64,000 nt of DNA from Limosilactobacillus reuteri subsp. reuteri (GCF_000016825.1 NC_009513.1:1496501-1560500), one strand, 5' to 3'. Shown: positions 47,401 through 56,681, counted from the stretch's first letter. A program made the numbers and translations. The notes: generated by a model not told the origin, from the letters alone.

Positions 47401-48067
47401 CCAAGGTTAATGATAATGTCTCACTATCGCCACCGAACATGTCGATAATTTCATCGTCAGATCCAAAGCCCAATGCACGAATCAATTCAGTCATTGGCAA
47501 CTTACGGGTCCGGTCGATTCGAACATATGAAACATTCTTAGCATCAGTTTCGTATTCTAACCATGCACCACGGTTTGGAATAAAGGTAGCACCGTAGTTT
47601 GGCCGACCATTTTTATCATTTTCTTCACTATAGTAGACACCCGGTGAACGAACTAATTGTGAAACAATAACCCGTTCGGCACCATTAATAATGAATGTAC
47701 CTTGGTCAGTCATTAGTGGGAAGTCACCAAAGAATACATCTTGAGACTTAATCTCACCAGTTTCATGGTTAGTTAACCGTAACGTAACATGAAGTGGTGC
47801 TGAGTAATTAGCATCGTGTTCACGAGCTTCGTCAACAGTATACTTAGGTTCTAAAAGTTGATAGTCAACGAATTCCAAAGAAAGCTTTCCTTGAAAATCA
47901 TCAATTGGCATAATATCATCAAACATTTCCCGTAAACCTTTTTCCATAAACCAATTGTAAGAATCGGTTTGGATTTCAATAAGGTTTGGCAATTCGAGAA
48001 CTTCTTTAATTCGCGAGTAGCTACGACGGGTACGGTGTTTACCGTATTTAACTAAATGTCCAGCCAA
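44459..48067 (-). CDS. rpoB: RNA polymerase beta subunit
   Basis: Subunit forming the active-site cleft and rifampicin pocket. I prefer the TTG at 48065-48067 (1202 aa, [19 protein letters not shown]), which has GAGGTG 6 nt upstream; the GTG three codons earlier is part of that SD. The rifampicin region [30 protein letters not shown] is unaltered. A structured leader precedes it. The Asp/Glu/Lys-rich C-terminal tail of about 40 residues is variable in lactobacilli. Confidence 0.98.
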   Translation of the reverse strand: MAGHLVKYGKHRTRRSYSRIKEVLELPNLIEIQTDSYNWFMEKGLREMFDDIMPIDDFQGKLSLEFVDYQLLEPKYTVDEAREHDANYSAPLHVTLRLTNHETGEIKSQDVFFGDFPLMTDQGTFIINGAERVIVSQLVRSPGVYYSEENDKNGRPNYGATFIPNRGAWLEYETDAKNVSYVRIDRTRKLPMTELIRALGFGSDDEIIDMFGGDSETLSLTLDKDVHKNAEDSRVEEALKDIYERLRPGEPKTADSARSLLTARFFDPKRYDMAPVGRYKTNKKLMLKYRLLGQTLAETLADPDTGEVLAQKGDTVTKELLNKLEPYLDRDDFKTITYTPSDEAVVTEPVKLQKILVYSKNDPDRVVPIIGNGHIPLEYKHIEPADILASLNYFFNLQEGIGSTDDIDHLGNRRIRSVGELLQNQFRIGLARMERVVRERMSIQDPDTVTPQQLINIRPVVASIKEFFGSSQLSQFMDQTNPLGELTHKRRLSALGPGGLTRDRAGYEVRDVHYTHYGRMCPIETPEGPNIGLINSLSSYARVNKYGFIETPYRRVSWKDHKVTDKIDYLTADEEDNFIIAQANTPLNDDGSFVDDQVMARDKDDYIETSVENIDYMDVSPKQVVSVASACIPFLENDDSNRALMGANMQRQAVPLINPHAPLVSTGIDYKAAHDSGVAMIAKKPGTVEYVDAREVRVREEDGTLDTYKLMKFRRSNGGKNYNQRPIVKVGEHVDADDVLADGPSMEQGELALGQNPLIAFMTWQGYNFEDAIAINERLVKDDVYTSIHIESYESEARETKLGPEEMTREIPNVGDDALKDLDENGIVRVGAEVHDGDILVGKVTPKGMTELSAEERLLHAIFGEKSREVRDTSLRVPHGGGGIIQDVKVFTRENGDELSPGVNTMVRVYIAQKRKIQVGDKMSGRHGNKGTVSIVVPEEDMPYMPDGTPIDIMLSPMGVPSRMNIGQLLELHLGMAARRLGIHMATPVFDGASDKDVWDAVRESGFPEDGKTILYDGRTGEPFENRIAVGSMHYLKLAHMVDDKIHARSTGPYSLVTQQPLGGKAQFGGQRFGEMEVWALEAYGAAYTLQEILTYKSDDTVGRVRTYDAIINGQPIPKPGVPESFRVLVKELQALGLDMKVLDGNNKEIQLKNMDEDDDEVVNVDALAKYAEEHKADDKKNEEENKSEATSTTTDDKTNQN

Positions 48068-48094
48068 ACTGTTCACCTCTCTAATTTATTCCGC

Positions 48095-48238
48095 GAGCTC
48101 ATTTAAATGTTACAATTTGATTACAATTTGCCTAAAATACGACTTTTGGGCAAAAAAAATCCAAAAACAGTTCAACGACTGTCTTTGGCTTTTATGCAGA
48201 ATCTGATGGACAATAGATCACCAGGTTCAAATGAACTC
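48095..48238 (-). promoter_or_regulatory. Structured rpoB leader, Lacto-rpoB-like, with internal terminator
   Basis: The 5' strand 48226-48238 (GAGTTCATTTGAA on the transcript) pairs with 48095-48107 (TTTAAATGAGCTC) in an uninterrupted 13-bp helix with two G-U pairs, closing a 118-nt loop. Inside is a near-perfect hairpin (48161-48188, CCAAAGACAGT / ACTGTTTTTGG) followed by eight T: a standard intrinsic terminator. A further small stem (GCC ... GGC) lies after it. The position fits the Lacto-rpoB RNA motif known upstream of rpoB in Lactobacillales. Likely a transcription attenuator. Confidence 0.65.
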
Positions 48239-48256
48239 ACAATTACATACTACTAA

Positions 48257-48285
48257 AGTATACAAGTTCTATTAAATTTTGTCAA
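48257..48285 (-). promoter_or_regulatory. Promoter of rpoBC
   Basis: Minus strand: perfect -35 TTGACA (48280-48285), 17-bp spacer, -10 TATACT (48257-48262). The start site would be near 48250, giving a leader of about 180 nt. Confidence 0.85.
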
Positions 48286-48303
48286 CAATTATTTTTATAT
48301 TTT

Positions 48304-48906
48304 TTAATTTTTTCCGCCCCAATTTGATAAACCGTTAATAATGCAGTCTAGGATTAATTGGTCACGTTGTTCTGGTGTAATTGAATGACCACCAATTAAT
48401 TGCGAAGTGCCAAAAATTGGAGTTAGTCCTGCAATAAATAATTCAGCAGCTTCTTTAGGAAGAATATCAGGACGCAACCCTACATCTGGTTGACGGAAGA
48501 ATGCTGCAATCGGTTCTAGATAATCCATTGTAAAAATCATATTAAGCTTTTGCTGTGCACTTTTCGATAATAAGCGCATTGCTTGATTGTATTGGTCATA
48601 AATACTTAATGGATGATGTTTTTTTAATGCCTTAGTGATTTGCCATAATTGTTCATTCGGTGACAAATCATGTTTACGCATTACTTTATTAATATCTTGG
48701 CGAACTTTTCCACATAAATTTGTCATTACATCCAGATATAAAACCTCTTTATCGCTGAAGTGGTGGTATAAAGCCGGTTGAGTAATTCCAATCTGTTTGG
48801 CAATATCCCGTGTTGAAGTTTCACCAAATCCCTTTTGTAAAAATAATTTTGTAGCGGTTTTTAAGATTGCTTGTCTTGTCTTTTCTAATTGTTCCGCTCG
48901 CTTCAT
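48304..48906 (-). CDS. TetR/AcrR family transcriptional regulator
   Basis: 200 aa with the TetR N-terminal HTH: AILKTATKLFLQKGFGETST, then RDIAKQIGITQPALYHHFSD. The C-terminal ligand domain is unassigned. No efflux pump or enzyme gene is adjacent: it lies alone between clpC and rpoB, so its target is not apparent. The upstream region holds -35 TTGTCA and -10 TATAAT 18 bp apart, with partial dyads (GATAA ... TTATC) that could be its own operator. Confidence 0.9.
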   Translation of the reverse strand: MKRAEQLEKTRQAILKTATKLFLQKGFGETSTRDIAKQIGITQPALYHHFSDKEVLYLDVMTNLCGKVRQDINKVMRKHDLSPNEQLWQITKALKKHHPLSIYDQYNQAMRLLSKSAQQKLNMIFTMDYLEPIAAFFRQPDVGLRPDILPKEAAELFIAGLTPIFGTSQLIGGHSITPEQRDQLILDCIINGLSNWGGKN

Positions 48907-49140
48907 TTATTGTTCATCCCCTATTTTTAATCATTAATTATCTGATAAACACATTATAAGACTATAACTTATCTTTTGACAACCGTTTTAGAAAAATAAT
49001 CATCAAATGTGATAAATGAATGCAATTTGGTAGCTTTTTCTTCTATTATCATTAGAGAACAAAAGTTACAATTATAGCGTTTTTATAATACATAAAACTC
49101 AAATATTCAGTTTGTGTATTTCAAATTTAACAAAGCTAGA

Positions 49141-49188
49141 ATGCAAAAACGGTAAATTACTCTGCATTTTCAGAATAATTTACCGTTT
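49141..49188 (-). terminator. Terminator after clpC
   Basis: Long stem AAACGGTAAATTA / TAATTTACCGTTT with an inner TCTG/CAGA pairing, then T-rich sequence on the minus strand. It lies 4 bp past the clpC stop. Confidence 0.85.
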
Positions 49189-49191
49189 CTT

Positions 49192-51690
49192 TTATTTATT
49201 CAATTTTAATTCAACAGCTTTATCTTCATCCGGCTTCTTTACTTTAAAAGTAATTTTACCTTGATGCGCACCTACTGTTACGTCATCCCCCACATTGATT
49301 TCACCACTAAGCAGTCCAGTACTCAAATCATCCTCAACATGATCTTGTAAAGCACGACGAAGCGGACGAGCTCCATAAGCGGGATTGTAACCAAGCTTTG
49401 CGATCACATCAATTGCAGCAGGCGTAACTTTCAAGTTAATACCTTGCTCGCTTACCCGCTTATTTAAATCATTAACCATGAGTTTAACAATTTGATGAAG
49501 TTCTTTCTTTTGTAATGAATGGAAGATAATCGTTTCATCAATCCGATTAAGAAATTCTGGGCGGAAGTATAACCTCATTTGTTGCTTAATCGCCGCCGCC
49601 ATCGCATTATAGTCTTGTGACATATCTTTTGCCCCAAAACCAACCTCTTTCTCATCCTGAAGCTGAGTTGCTCCAAGGTTAGAAGTCATAATAATAATGG
49701 TATTTCTAAAATCAACGCGCCGACCTTTTGCATCAGTTAAGTAACCATCATCTAAAACTTGAAGTAATAAATTAAATACATCCGGATGTGCCTTTTCAGC
49801 TTCATCTAATAAGACAACTGAGTATGGATGTTGCCGTACTTTTTCAGTTAATTGGCCACCCTCGTCATAGCCGACATATCCTGGAGCAGCACCAATCAAG
49901 CGACTAGTACTATATTTTTCCATATATTCTGACATATCAATCCGGATCATATTATCTTCCGAGCCAAACATTGCAGCGGATAATGCCTTGGCAAGCTCTG
50001 TTTTTCCTACCCCAGTCGGTCCTAAAAACATAAAGGAACCAATCGGCCGACTAGGATCCTTAAGCCCGCTTCGTGCACGCCGAATTGCCTTAGCGACTAC
50101 GGTAACTGCTTCATCTTGACCAATTACTCGTTGGTGCAGAACCTTTTCCAAGTTAACCAATCGTTCACTCTCGCTCTTCTTCAATTGAGTTAAAGGAACT
50201 CCTGTCCATTCAGCAACAACTTGTGCAATGTTTTCACCAGTTACTTTCAATTTATAGTTATGAGAATCCTTTTGTTGAGTACGTTGCTTTTTGCGATCAA
50301 TCTTATCTTTTAGTGCTAATTCTTGTTGACGAAGAGTAGCCGCACGATCAAAGTCTTGATTATCAATTGCTTCTTCTTTTTGGGTTCGCAAATCTTCTAA
50401 CTGACTTTCTAATGAAGGCTGATGATTTTTCTTATCTTCAGCATCAATCCGAACCATAGCTGCCGATTCATCAATAAGATCAATTGCTTTATCCGGCAAG
50501 AAACGATCTGAAATATAACGATCCGACAATTTAACCGCTTCTTCCAACGCTTCATCAGTAATCTTAGCATGGTGGTGTTCCTCATACTTCGGTCGTAGTC
50601 CTCGCAGGATTTGCAGGGTTTGGTCAGTAGTTGGCTCATCAACTTGAACAGTAGCAAAGCGTCGTTCAAGTGCTGCATCAGATTCTATATATTTCTGATA
50701 TTCGTCAAGGGTAGTAGCACCAATTGTTTGCAACTCGCCTCGCGCTAAGGCCGGTTTCAAAATATTGGAAGCATCAATTGCACCTTCAGCGCCACCAGCA
50801 CCAATTAAGGTATGGAGTTCATCAATAAAAAGAATCACATGCCCGTCGTTTTGAATCTCATCAATCACTTTCTTAAGGCGATCTTCAAATTCTCCTCGAT
50901 ACTTGGTACCCGCAACTAATGATCCCATATCAAGCATCATCAAACGTTTATTAGCCAATTCAGCTGGAACCTTACCATCAACCATCCGCTGAGCAAGCCC
51001 TTCAGCAATCGCCGTCTTCCCTACACCAGGTTCGCCGATCAGCACAGGATTGTTCTTGGTACGACGACTAAGAATCTGCTCCACACGTTTAACTTCCTTA
51101 TTTCGACCAATTACAGGATCAAGCTGGCCATTCCGAGCAAGTTCTGTCATATCACGAGCTAGTTTATCCAATGTTGGTGTACCAGTTTGCTGAATCCGTC
51201 GACGAGATGATTGACGATTAGGATTGCGTTGCTGACTATCAGCAATCCCTAACCGCCGTAAAATTACTTTTCTCATCTGTCGTGGCACAACATCTAGACT
51301 ATATAAAATCCGTGAAGATAGGACACTTTCATCAGCGATTAAGGCTAATAATAAGTGTTCAGTGCCAATCTTCAATGCATGCATTTGTTGGGCTTCTCGA
51401 CCAGCTAACGATAATACTTGCTTTGCTTTTGGTGAGTATGGGAGATAATCTGAAGCTCCCAGATTTTCCATCGTTCCATAGCCAATTAAGCGTTCAATTT
51501 CTTCACGAATATCATCGTTTGTAATAGAAAATTGTTCAAATATTTTATTAGCAATCCCATCTTTATCCATTGAGAGGGCAAGCAGAAGGTGTTCAGTCCC
51601 TACTGCTTGGTGTTTAAAGTATTTTGCTTGTTCTTGTGCAATTGCTAGAACATGCTTTGCACTTGGCGTGAACATATTATCCATGTACAA
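49192..51690 (-). CDS. clpC: ATP-dependent Clp protease ATP-binding subunit ClpC
   Basis: Hsp100 unfoldase that feeds ClpP. 832 aa: a double Clp-N repeat (1-150), first AAA+ module with GEPGVGKT (about 220), a UVR coiled-coil stretch (about 430-470, [19 protein letters not shown]), and a second AAA+ module with GPTGVGKT (about 560). It starts 8 bp after ctsR, so the two are one operon; McsA and McsB, present between them in Bacillus, are absent here. Confidence 0.97.
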   Translation of the reverse strand: MYMDNMFTPSAKHVLAIAQEQAKYFKHQAVGTEHLLLALSMDKDGIANKIFEQFSITNDDIREEIERLIGYGTMENLGASDYLPYSPKAKQVLSLAGREAQQMHALKIGTEHLLLALIADESVLSSRILYSLDVVPRQMRKVILRRLGIADSQQRNPNRQSSRRRIQQTGTPTLDKLARDMTELARNGQLDPVIGRNKEVKRVEQILSRRTKNNPVLIGEPGVGKTAIAEGLAQRMVDGKVPAELANKRLMMLDMGSLVAGTKYRGEFEDRLKKVIDEIQNDGHVILFIDELHTLIGAGGAEGAIDASNILKPALARGELQTIGATTLDEYQKYIESDAALERRFATVQVDEPTTDQTLQILRGLRPKYEEHHHAKITDEALEEAVKLSDRYISDRFLPDKAIDLIDESAAMVRIDAEDKKNHQPSLESQLEDLRTQKEEAIDNQDFDRAATLRQQELALKDKIDRKKQRTQQKDSHNYKLKVTGENIAQVVAEWTGVPLTQLKKSESERLVNLEKVLHQRVIGQDEAVTVVAKAIRRARSGLKDPSRPIGSFMFLGPTGVGKTELAKALSAAMFGSEDNMIRIDMSEYMEKYSTSRLIGAAPGYVGYDEGGQLTEKVRQHPYSVVLLDEAEKAHPDVFNLLLQVLDDGYLTDAKGRRVDFRNTIIIMTSNLGATQLQDEKEVGFGAKDMSQDYNAMAAAIKQQMRLYFRPEFLNRIDETIIFHSLQKKELHQIVKLMVNDLNKRVSEQGINLKVTPAAIDVIAKLGYNPAYGARPLRRALQDHVEDDLSTGLLSGEINVGDDVTVGAHQGKITFKVKKPDEDKAVELKLNK

Positions 51691-51698
51691 TCCCCCTT

Positions 51699-52166
51699 TT
51701 AACTTTCATAGCGAAGTCGATTCAAGAATGATACTAATATCCGGGCGCGAAGTTGATCTTCAACCTTACTATCATTAACTGCTAATGCTTGTTTAGATAA
51801 TGCAACAAGCATAAGGTCTCCTTCACGTCTCGTAATCACGTCTTCTTCATATAACGTTCGAACAATATCAAAAGCATCACGTTCACGAACCGAGTCGCCA
51901 ATTGCTTGAATAAGTGAGTTTAGCACATTTACGTCATCAAGTAAATTAACTCGCTCGATTCGAATGTATCCGCCGCCTCCACGCTTACTCTTTACTAAAT
52001 AACCATTTTGAATGGTAAACCTCGTTTTAATAACATAATTAATTTGTGACGGTACCACATCAAACTGGTTGGCAATCTCAGAACGACGAATTTCGACCTG
52101 AGCTGAGTCACCAAGTATTTCTTTTAAGTATGCTTCGATAATATCTGAAATACTTTTATTCTCCAT
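51699..52166 (-). CDS. ctsR: Class III stress repressor CtsR
   Basis: Represses clp and related heat-shock genes. 155 aa from the ATG at 52164-52166, with GAGGTG 6 nt upstream; a longer frame has no support. Features: SDIIEAYLKEIL at the start, the DNA-binding winged HTH (SEIANQFDVVPSQINYVIKT), and the glycine-rich loop RGGGGYIRI that acts as the thermosensor in other species. A CtsR box overlaps its promoter region, so it is autoregulated. Confidence 0.97.
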   Translation of the reverse strand: MENKSISDIIEAYLKEILGDSAQVEIRRSEIANQFDVVPSQINYVIKTRFTIQNGYLVKSKRGGGGYIRIERVNLLDDVNVLNSLIQAIGDSVRERDAFDIVRTLYEEDVITRREGDLMLVALSKQALAVNDSKVEDQLRARILVSFLNRLRYES

Positions 52167-52183
52167 TATATCACCTCGGCTCT

Positions 52184-52200
52184 TTTGACTAATCTTGACC
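52184..52200 (-). promoter_or_regulatory. CtsR operator
   Basis: Minus strand: GGTCAAG-ATT-AGTCAAA, a heptamer direct repeat with a 3-bp spacer, matching RGTCAAANANRGTCAAA except for two positions. It lies 17 bp upstream of the ctsR start. Confidence 0.85.
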
Positions 52201-52265
52201 ATTATTTTAACACACTTTTAGAGTCGGCGCCTACTTGTATGATCATTCAGTTACACATTTAAGAA

Positions 52266-52310
52266 AATAATAAAGACTAGCGAAGCATTCAAGCGCAACA
52301 CTAGTCTTTT
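52266..52310 (-). terminator. Terminator after adhP
   Basis: Minus-strand stem AAAAGACTAG / CTAGTCTTT around a loop that itself can pair, then TATTATTTTC. It lies about 30 bp past the adhP stop, in the gap before ctsR. Confidence 0.8.
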
Positions 52311-52339
52311 AGAGAATTAAATATGAACTACTTTTTTAA

Positions 52340-53368
52340 TTAGTCGTTATCGTTGTGAACAAAATCAACAACATTCCGACCAACAACCTTGTTATCCTTA
52401 AGTTCTTGGATCATATCATTAATTTCGCTTAACTTACGAGTCTTAACAATTGGGTGAACCTTACCTTCTGCACCAAATTGGAAACATTCAGCTAAGTCTT
52501 GACGGGTACCAACTAATGAACCAGCAACAATGATACCATCAAGAACAGTCTTAGCAATGTTAAGCTTCATGTCACCTTGTGGAAGCGCAACGGCAACAAG
52601 CTTACCATCTGGGCGAAGTGAATCAACTGCTTGGTCGAATGCAGAGGCAGAAACAGCTGTTACTACAGCAGCGTGAACACCGCCAACCTTTTCTTGAATT
52701 TGCTTATCAACATCACCGTCATGACGGTTAATTAAAATTTCAGCACCATTCTTCTTAGCGGCTTCAAGCTTATCAGGATTACCATCAACAGCGATAACAT
52801 GAGCACCAAATACGTTGTGAGCAAGTTGAATACCCAAGTTACCTAAACCACCAGCACCAACGATTGATACCCATTGACCTGGCTTGATGTCAGCAACCTT
52901 TAATGCCTTGTACATCGTAACACCAGCACAAGTTAATGAAGTAGCTTCAACAGGATCAAGACCTTCTGGAACCTTAACAGCGTAGTCAGCTGGTACGATA
53001 CATTGTTCAGCCATTGCACCGTCAGCAGTGTAACCCGCATTAAGAACGTTCCGACAAAGAGTTTCACGACCAGTTAAACAATATTCACAGTGTCCACAGC
53101 CCTTGAAGAACCATGCAATTGATACACGGTCGCCAACTTTCAAGGAAGTAACGCCAGGGGCAACCTTAGATACACGACCAACCCCTTCGTGACCGATAAT
53201 ACGACCGGGCTTCTTACCAAAGTCCCCAGCAGCAACGTGTAGATCAGTGTGACAAAGACCACAATATTCCATGTCAACTAAAGCTTCACCGGGCTTCAAA
53301 TCCCGAAGTTGAACATCTTTAACAGTAACAAAACCGTCTACTGGATCATTAATAACAGCAGCTTTCAT
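52340..53368 (-). CDS. adhP: Zinc-dependent NAD-linked alcohol dehydrogenase
   Basis: 342-aa medium-chain dehydrogenase of the propanol-preferring AdhP/AdhA type, reducing acetaldehyde and other aldehydes with NADH. Catalytic zinc ligands in CGLCHTDLH and GHEGVG; structural zinc motif [18 protein letters not shown] fold [13 protein letters not shown]. Own terminator and a -10-like TATAAG upstream, so apparently monocistronic. AAAGGAG lies upstream of the ATG. Which aldehyde it uses in this strain cannot be read from sequence. Confidence 0.92.
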   Translation of the reverse strand: MKAAVINDPVDGFVTVKDVQLRDLKPGEALVDMEYCGLCHTDLHVAAGDFGKKPGRIIGHEGVGRVSKVAPGVTSLKVGDRVSIAWFFKGCGHCEYCLTGRETLCRNVLNAGYTADGAMAEQCIVPADYAVKVPEGLDPVEATSLTCAGVTMYKALKVADIKPGQWVSIVGAGGLGNLGIQLAHNVFGAHVIAVDGNPDKLEAAKKNGAEILINRHDGDVDKQIQEKVGGVHAAVVTAVSASAFDQAVDSLRPDGKLVAVALPQGDMKLNIAKTVLDGIIVAGSLVGTRQDLAECFQFGAEGKVHPIVKTRKLSEINDMIQELKDNKVVGRNVVDFVHNDND

Positions 53369-53660
53369 AAGGTAAGATCTCCTTTATTAATAAACAAATT
53401 ACTTTTTTACAATGCTTATAGTACCATAAGTCCTAGACAAATTTAAAGTGAAAATTTGCACATTTACCGAAATAAATAATTTTGTTTTTTTATTAAAGTA
53501 CTGATATAACAATAATAAAGTCCAGTAAATCAATTCTATTCATATTGTATAGTAAATCACTTACTAATTATCACTAAAACTTTACTGTTACAATTTTAGA
53601 CGCTCCCTATTAATATGGATGTTATAATTTAATCAATTAGACAAAGGAGTGAGTAGCTAA

Positions 53661-54584
53661 GTGAAAATGTAAAGCGGCAACATATTCGTTACAATAATCA
53701 ATCGTTATGGAACGGCAATTGCTGCTGATATCTACACCCCTAAGAATCTAGAAGAAGACAAATTGTTACCAGCCATCGTAATCGGGGTACCTTATGGAAG
53801 CACAAAGGAACAGGCAGCAGCAATTTATGCAAATACGTTTGCTCAATTAGGTTTTGTTACCCTTGCATTTGATCAAGTATACATGGGCGAATCAGCTGGC
53901 GAACCTCGTCATGTTGCTTCTCCAGACTTATATGCGGAATCTGTTAGTGCCGCAGTTGATTATCTAAGTACAAAAGCAAAGCATGTCAATCGCGAACAAA
54001 TAAGTGTTATCGGTATCAGTGGAGGGGCAGGCTTTGCTCTTAGCGCTGCGGCTGTTGATACACGAATTAAATCTGTTGTAACAATTTCAATGTATGATAT
54101 GACAGATATTCGTGAGATGGCTAATCTTGCTCCTGAACAATTATTCCAGCTTAAAGATCAATTATCAAAGCAACGGTGGGACGATTTTGAAAATGGGCAG
54201 CCTGACTATCACCCTTCCTTCCCAGAAGAACCATATGATAGTATTGACAATTTACCAAATCATGATGAATTAACAAATGAGTGGCTTCGTTTTTACGCTC
54301 TTAAACGTGGCTTCCATCCCAATGCACGTGGAACTGCAACAACCACTTCTAATTTAGCAATGCTTGAATTTTCTGCGTTAGACTATATTAAAGAAATTTC
54401 ACCACGACCAATCCTATTTGTTTATGGAGACAATGCTCATTCCCGCTCTTACTCTGAGAGAGCTTATTACCTTGCTAACCAACCAAAGCAAAGATTGATC
54501 GTAGAAGACTGCGAGCATATTGATCTGTATGATAATATGGAAAAAATTCCAGTAAATCAAATTGCAAAGTTTATAAAGGATTAG
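53661..54584 (+). pseudogene. Alpha/beta hydrolase (YcjY/DLH-like) with damaged 5' end
   Basis: From about residue 35 on this is a complete alpha/beta hydrolase: nucleophile elbow GISGGAGF, then Asp in VYGDNAHS and a catalytic His near CEHID. The SD (AAAGGAG, 53644) is followed by GTG AAA ATG and then a stop. The family-like N-terminal residues KRQHIRYNN occur in the next frame (about 53671-53698) and the rest (NRYGTAIAADIYTPKN) in the first, so one base has been gained or lost twice. Translation might restart at TTG 53763 (273 aa) but no SD precedes it. Own TATAAT at about 53620. Confidence 0.7.
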
Positions 54585-54607
54585 TTTCAACGCATAATCA
54601 AACGACA

Positions 54608-54657
54608 AATGCCAATCAGCGCCTCAATTATGGAGCACTGGTTGGCATTTTTCTTTT
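54608..54657 (+). terminator. Terminator after the hydrolase
   Basis: Stem AAATGCCAATCAG / CTGGTTGGCATTT (one G-U pair) followed by TTCTTTT, 24 bp past the stop. Confidence 0.85.
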
Positions 54658-54676
54658 AAATGTTTTCGGAAATTAA

Positions 54677-54727
54677 TAATAAAAAAACTGCTATCTCTTC
54701 TACTATAGAAATGATAACAGTCTTTTT
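54677..54727 (-). terminator. Terminator of the tRNA cluster
   Basis: Minus-strand stem AGACTGTTATC / GATAGCAGTTT followed by TTTTATT. It lies 7 bp past the 3' end of tRNA-Pro. Confidence 0.8.
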
Positions 54728-54733
54728 AACTTA

Positions 54734-54807
54734 TCGGAATTACAAGATTTGAACTTGCGACCTCTGCGTCCCGAACGCAGCGCTCTACCAAGCTGAGCTA
54801 AATTCCG
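54734..54807 (-). tRNA. tRNA-Pro(CGG)
   Basis: 74 nt with a 7-bp acceptor stem (CGGAATT / AATTCCG) and discriminator A. Anticodon loop TTCGGGA gives CGG on stem CTGCG/CGCAG. T arm loop GTTCAAATC, and the CCA end is not encoded. CGG reads the CCG codon. Confidence 0.93.
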
Positions 54808-54808
54808 A

Positions 54809-54841
54809 AAAAATAAGCGTAACAGTTAAACTGTCACGCTT
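54809..54841 (-). terminator. Terminator-like hairpin between tRNA-Arg and tRNA-Pro
   Basis: Minus-strand stem AAGCGTGACAG / CTGTTACGCTT followed by ATTTTTT. It is a full intrinsic terminator inside a tRNA cluster, so tRNA-Pro may be made at a lower level than tRNA-Arg, or the hairpin may act in processing. Confidence 0.7.
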
Positions 54842-54852
54842 ACTATAATTAG

Positions 54853-54926
54853 TGCACCCAGAAGGAGTCGAACCTTCAACCTTCTGATTCGTAGTCAGAC
54901 ACTCTATCCAATTGCGCTATGGGTGC
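54853..54926 (-). tRNA. tRNA-Arg(ACG)
   Basis: 74 nt, acceptor GCACCCA / TGGGTGC. Anticodon loop CTACGAA gives ACG (inosine at the first position reads CGU, CGC and CGA). T loop GGTTCGACTCC. Confidence 0.95.
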
Positions 54927-54931
54927 ATATA

Positions 54932-55003
54932 AGCGGAAGACGGGATTCGAACCCGCGACCCCCACCATGGCAAGGTGATGTTCTACCACTGAACTACTTC
55001 CGC
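54932..55003 (-). tRNA. tRNA-Gly(GCC)
   Basis: 72 nt, acceptor GCGGAAG / CTTCCGC with discriminator T. Anticodon loop TTGCCAT gives GCC, on a stem with one T-G pair. T loop GGGTTCGAATCCC. Confidence 0.94.
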
Positions 55004-55040
55004 ATGTCTCTGATAAGTTATTCCCTATCAACGATTATTA

Positions 55041-55069
55041 ATATTACACGAAAATCTCATCAATGTCAA
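55041..55069 (-). promoter_or_regulatory. Promoter for tRNA-Gly-Arg-Pro
   Basis: Minus strand: perfect TTGACA (55064-55069), 17-bp spacer, TAATAT (55041-55046), located in the 90-bp gap after tRNA-Leu. Confidence 0.75.
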
Positions 55070-55093
55070 CAAGAATTTTCAAAAAATATTAAA

Positions 55094-55176
55094 TGCGGAT
55101 GAAGGGACTTGAACCCTTACATCAAAATGATACAAGATCCTAAATCTTGCGCGTCTGCCAATTCCGCCACATCCGC
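55094..55176 (-). tRNA. tRNA-Leu(TAG)
   Basis: 83-nt class II tRNA with a long variable arm, acceptor GCGGATG / CATCCGC. Anticodon loop TTTAGGA on stem CAAGA/TCTTG gives TAG. T loop GGGTTCAAGTCCC. Confidence 0.95.
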
Positions 55177-55183
55177 AAATTAA

Positions 55184-55256
55184 TGGAGGATACAGGGCTC
55201 GAACCTGTGACCCCCTGCTTGTAAGGCAGATGCTCTCCCAACTGAGCTAATCCTCC
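55184..55256 (-). tRNA. tRNA-Val(TAC)
   Basis: 73 nt, acceptor GGAGGAT / ATCCTCC. Anticodon loop CTTACAA gives TAC. T loop AGGTTCGAGCCCT. First tRNA of the cluster. Confidence 0.95.
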
Positions 55257-55261
55257 ATAAA

Positions 55262-55318
55262 TAGGCTTGCTATATAAATCAGCCTATTCAATATATCATC
55301 TATATGATCTTTTGTCAA
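55262..55318 (-). promoter_or_regulatory. tRNA cluster promoter and leader hairpin
   Basis: Minus strand: perfect TTGACA (55313-55318), 17-bp spacer, TATATT (55290-55295). A hairpin AATAGGCT / AGCCTATT (55262-55289) fills the short leader before tRNA-Val. The -35 box lies only a few bases beyond the stop of the kinase gene. Confidence 0.75.
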
Positions 55319-55321
55319 ATC

Positions 55322-55963
55322 CTATTTAAGATTTAATTCAATTAATTTTTCATCAATCATGGCTAAGACCTTCTTAGCAGCAGCCGGATCTTCAACAAAA
55401 TCATATTTATCACCATCAATAACCATCTTAGGACTTTCATTATAATCCTCATACCATTGAACATAACGCTCGTTTAAGTTTTTATAATATGAATATAAGG
55501 AAGGATCATTAGCAATTTGTTCAAATGAACGTCCCCGCTTCTTAATCCGTTCAAGCATTGTCTCAAACGAAACCCTAATTGTAATTAAAAGGTTGGGGGC
55601 TTTTTGGTGTGGTTGCTCTGGTAATTCTTCCATCATGTTACCTAATAATGAAGAATAAATATTTGACTCTGTTTCCGTAGCTCGACCCATATCCGCGTTT
55701 AACTTGAATAATAAGGCATCTTCAAAAATTGAACGATCCAAAACATTTAAATCATTCGAGTATGAATCTTTAATCTCATCAAGTCGCTTGTTTAAAAAGT
55801 AAATCTGTAATAAGAAACCATATTTTTTAGGATCTTTATAAAAAAGCGGCAAAATTTTATTATCGTCAACAGATTCATAGAAGGCTTGGCTATTAAGATG
55901 GTCTGCCAATAACTTTGTCAAACTGGTCTTTCCTGCACCGATTGTCCCGGCTAAAGCAATCAT
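55322..55963 (-). CDS. Deoxynucleoside kinase (dAK/dGK type)
   Basis: 213 aa, salvages deoxynucleosides to monophosphates, as in lactobacillus dAK/dGK and dCK heterodimers. P-loop GTIGAGKT (about 6-13), DRSIFED with the DRS motif, and the Arg-rich lid KKRGRSFE. Family members differ in substrate by few residues, so I do not name dAdo, dGuo or dCyd. No partner kinase gene adjacent. The terminator-like hairpin at 56021-56060 lies upstream of it. Confidence 0.9.
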   Translation of the reverse strand: MIALAGTIGAGKTSLTKLLADHLNSQAFYESVDDNKILPLFYKDPKKYGFLLQIYFLNKRLDEIKDSYSNDLNVLDRSIFEDALLFKLNADMGRATETESNIYSSLLGNMMEELPEQPHQKAPNLLITIRVSFETMLERIKKRGRSFEQIANDPSLYSYYKNLNERYVQWYEDYNESPKMVIDGDKYDFVEDPAAAKKVLAMIDEKLIELNLK

Positions 55964-56020
55964 TAGTTATTTCCCCCTGTTTCAAATTCAAAAAGTAACG
56001 AAAACAATTCTAACATTTAA

Positions 56021-56060
56021 AATAAAAAGGAGCGAGTATTTTCTCGTTCCCTTTTTATTA
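56021..56060 (-). terminator. Terminator upstream of the kinase, probably the original lysP terminator
   Basis: Minus-strand stem AAAAAGGGAACGAG / CTCGCTCCTTTTT (allowing A-C in one position), followed by T-rich sequence. It lies beyond the IS200 copy from lysP, so the IS insertion seems to have separated lysP from it. Confidence 0.6.
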
Positions 56061-56157
56061 ATGTCTTTAGACCTAGTTGAGTGCGCGAGCAGAGCGAGTG
56101 CACGAAACAAAAAACCACCTGCTATGCGGGTGGGCGATAAAAATTATATAAAAAAGG

Positions 56158-56212
56158 CCTCTTTTGCCTTAAGATGTAGGTGTTCAAGCCAAAGTCAATA
56201 AGGGAAAAGAGG
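56158..56212 (+). promoter_or_regulatory. SD-sequestering hairpin of tnpA
   Basis: CCTCTTTTGCCTT (56158-56170) is complementary at 12 of 13 positions to AAGGGAAAAGAGG (56200-56212), which includes the tnpA ribosome binding site (AGAGG) 8 nt before the ATG. Such sequestration is a known brake on transposase synthesis in IS200. Confidence 0.75.
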
Positions 56213-56222
56213 TTATATAAAT

Positions 56223-56681
56223 ATGGCTAATAAATTAAATAGCTTAGCCCATACGAAGTGGTTATGTAAGTATCACATCGTATTCATACCAAAGTATAGA
56301 CGTAAAGCGATCTTCAATCAATACCGAAGAGACCTGAGAGATTATATTCGTTTGTTGTGCAAATATAAGGGAGTAGAAATAATTGAAGGTCATATGATGC
56401 CAGATCATGTGCACTTGTTAGTAAGTATTCCGCCGAAACTAAGTGTCTCGCAGTTTATGGGATACTTAAAAGGGAAAAGTGCATTAATGATGTTTGATCG
56501 ACATGCAAACTTAAAATACAAATATGGGAACCGACATTTTTGGGCTGAAGGCTACTATGTGAGTACAGTTGGATTAAATGAATCCACGATAAAGAAGTAT
56601 ATCCGAGATCAAGAGAAACATGATATAGCAATGGATAAGCTAACAAGTGTGGAATATTCGGACCCTTTTAAGGGTAAGTGA
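56223..56681 (+). CDS. tnpA: IS200-family transposase TnpA (Y1 HUH)
   Basis: 152 aa, the normal length. HUH motif His62-Val-His64 in DHVHLLVSIPP and catalytic Tyr126 in STIKKYIRDQE are both present, so it is probably intact. Acts as a dimer that cuts single-stranded hairpin ends. SD AGAGG is locked in the hairpin described above. Confidence 0.95.
   Translation: MANKLNSLAHTKWLCKYHIVFIPKYRRKAIFNQYRRDLRDYIRLLCKYKGVEIIEGHMMPDHVHLLVSIPPKLSVSQFMGYLKGKSALMMFDRHANLKYKYGNRHFWAEGYYVSTVGLNESTIKKYIRDQEKHDIAMDKLTSVEYSDPFKGK

Noticed and set aside
55262..55289. T-box leader before the tRNA genes
   Set aside because: Only a simple hairpin; no T-box motif, and a T box would precede a protein gene.
56061..56102. 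Part of the IS200 left end or a second terminator
   Set aside because: GTGC...GCAC pairing is weak and the exact IS boundary is unknown; not called as a separate feature.
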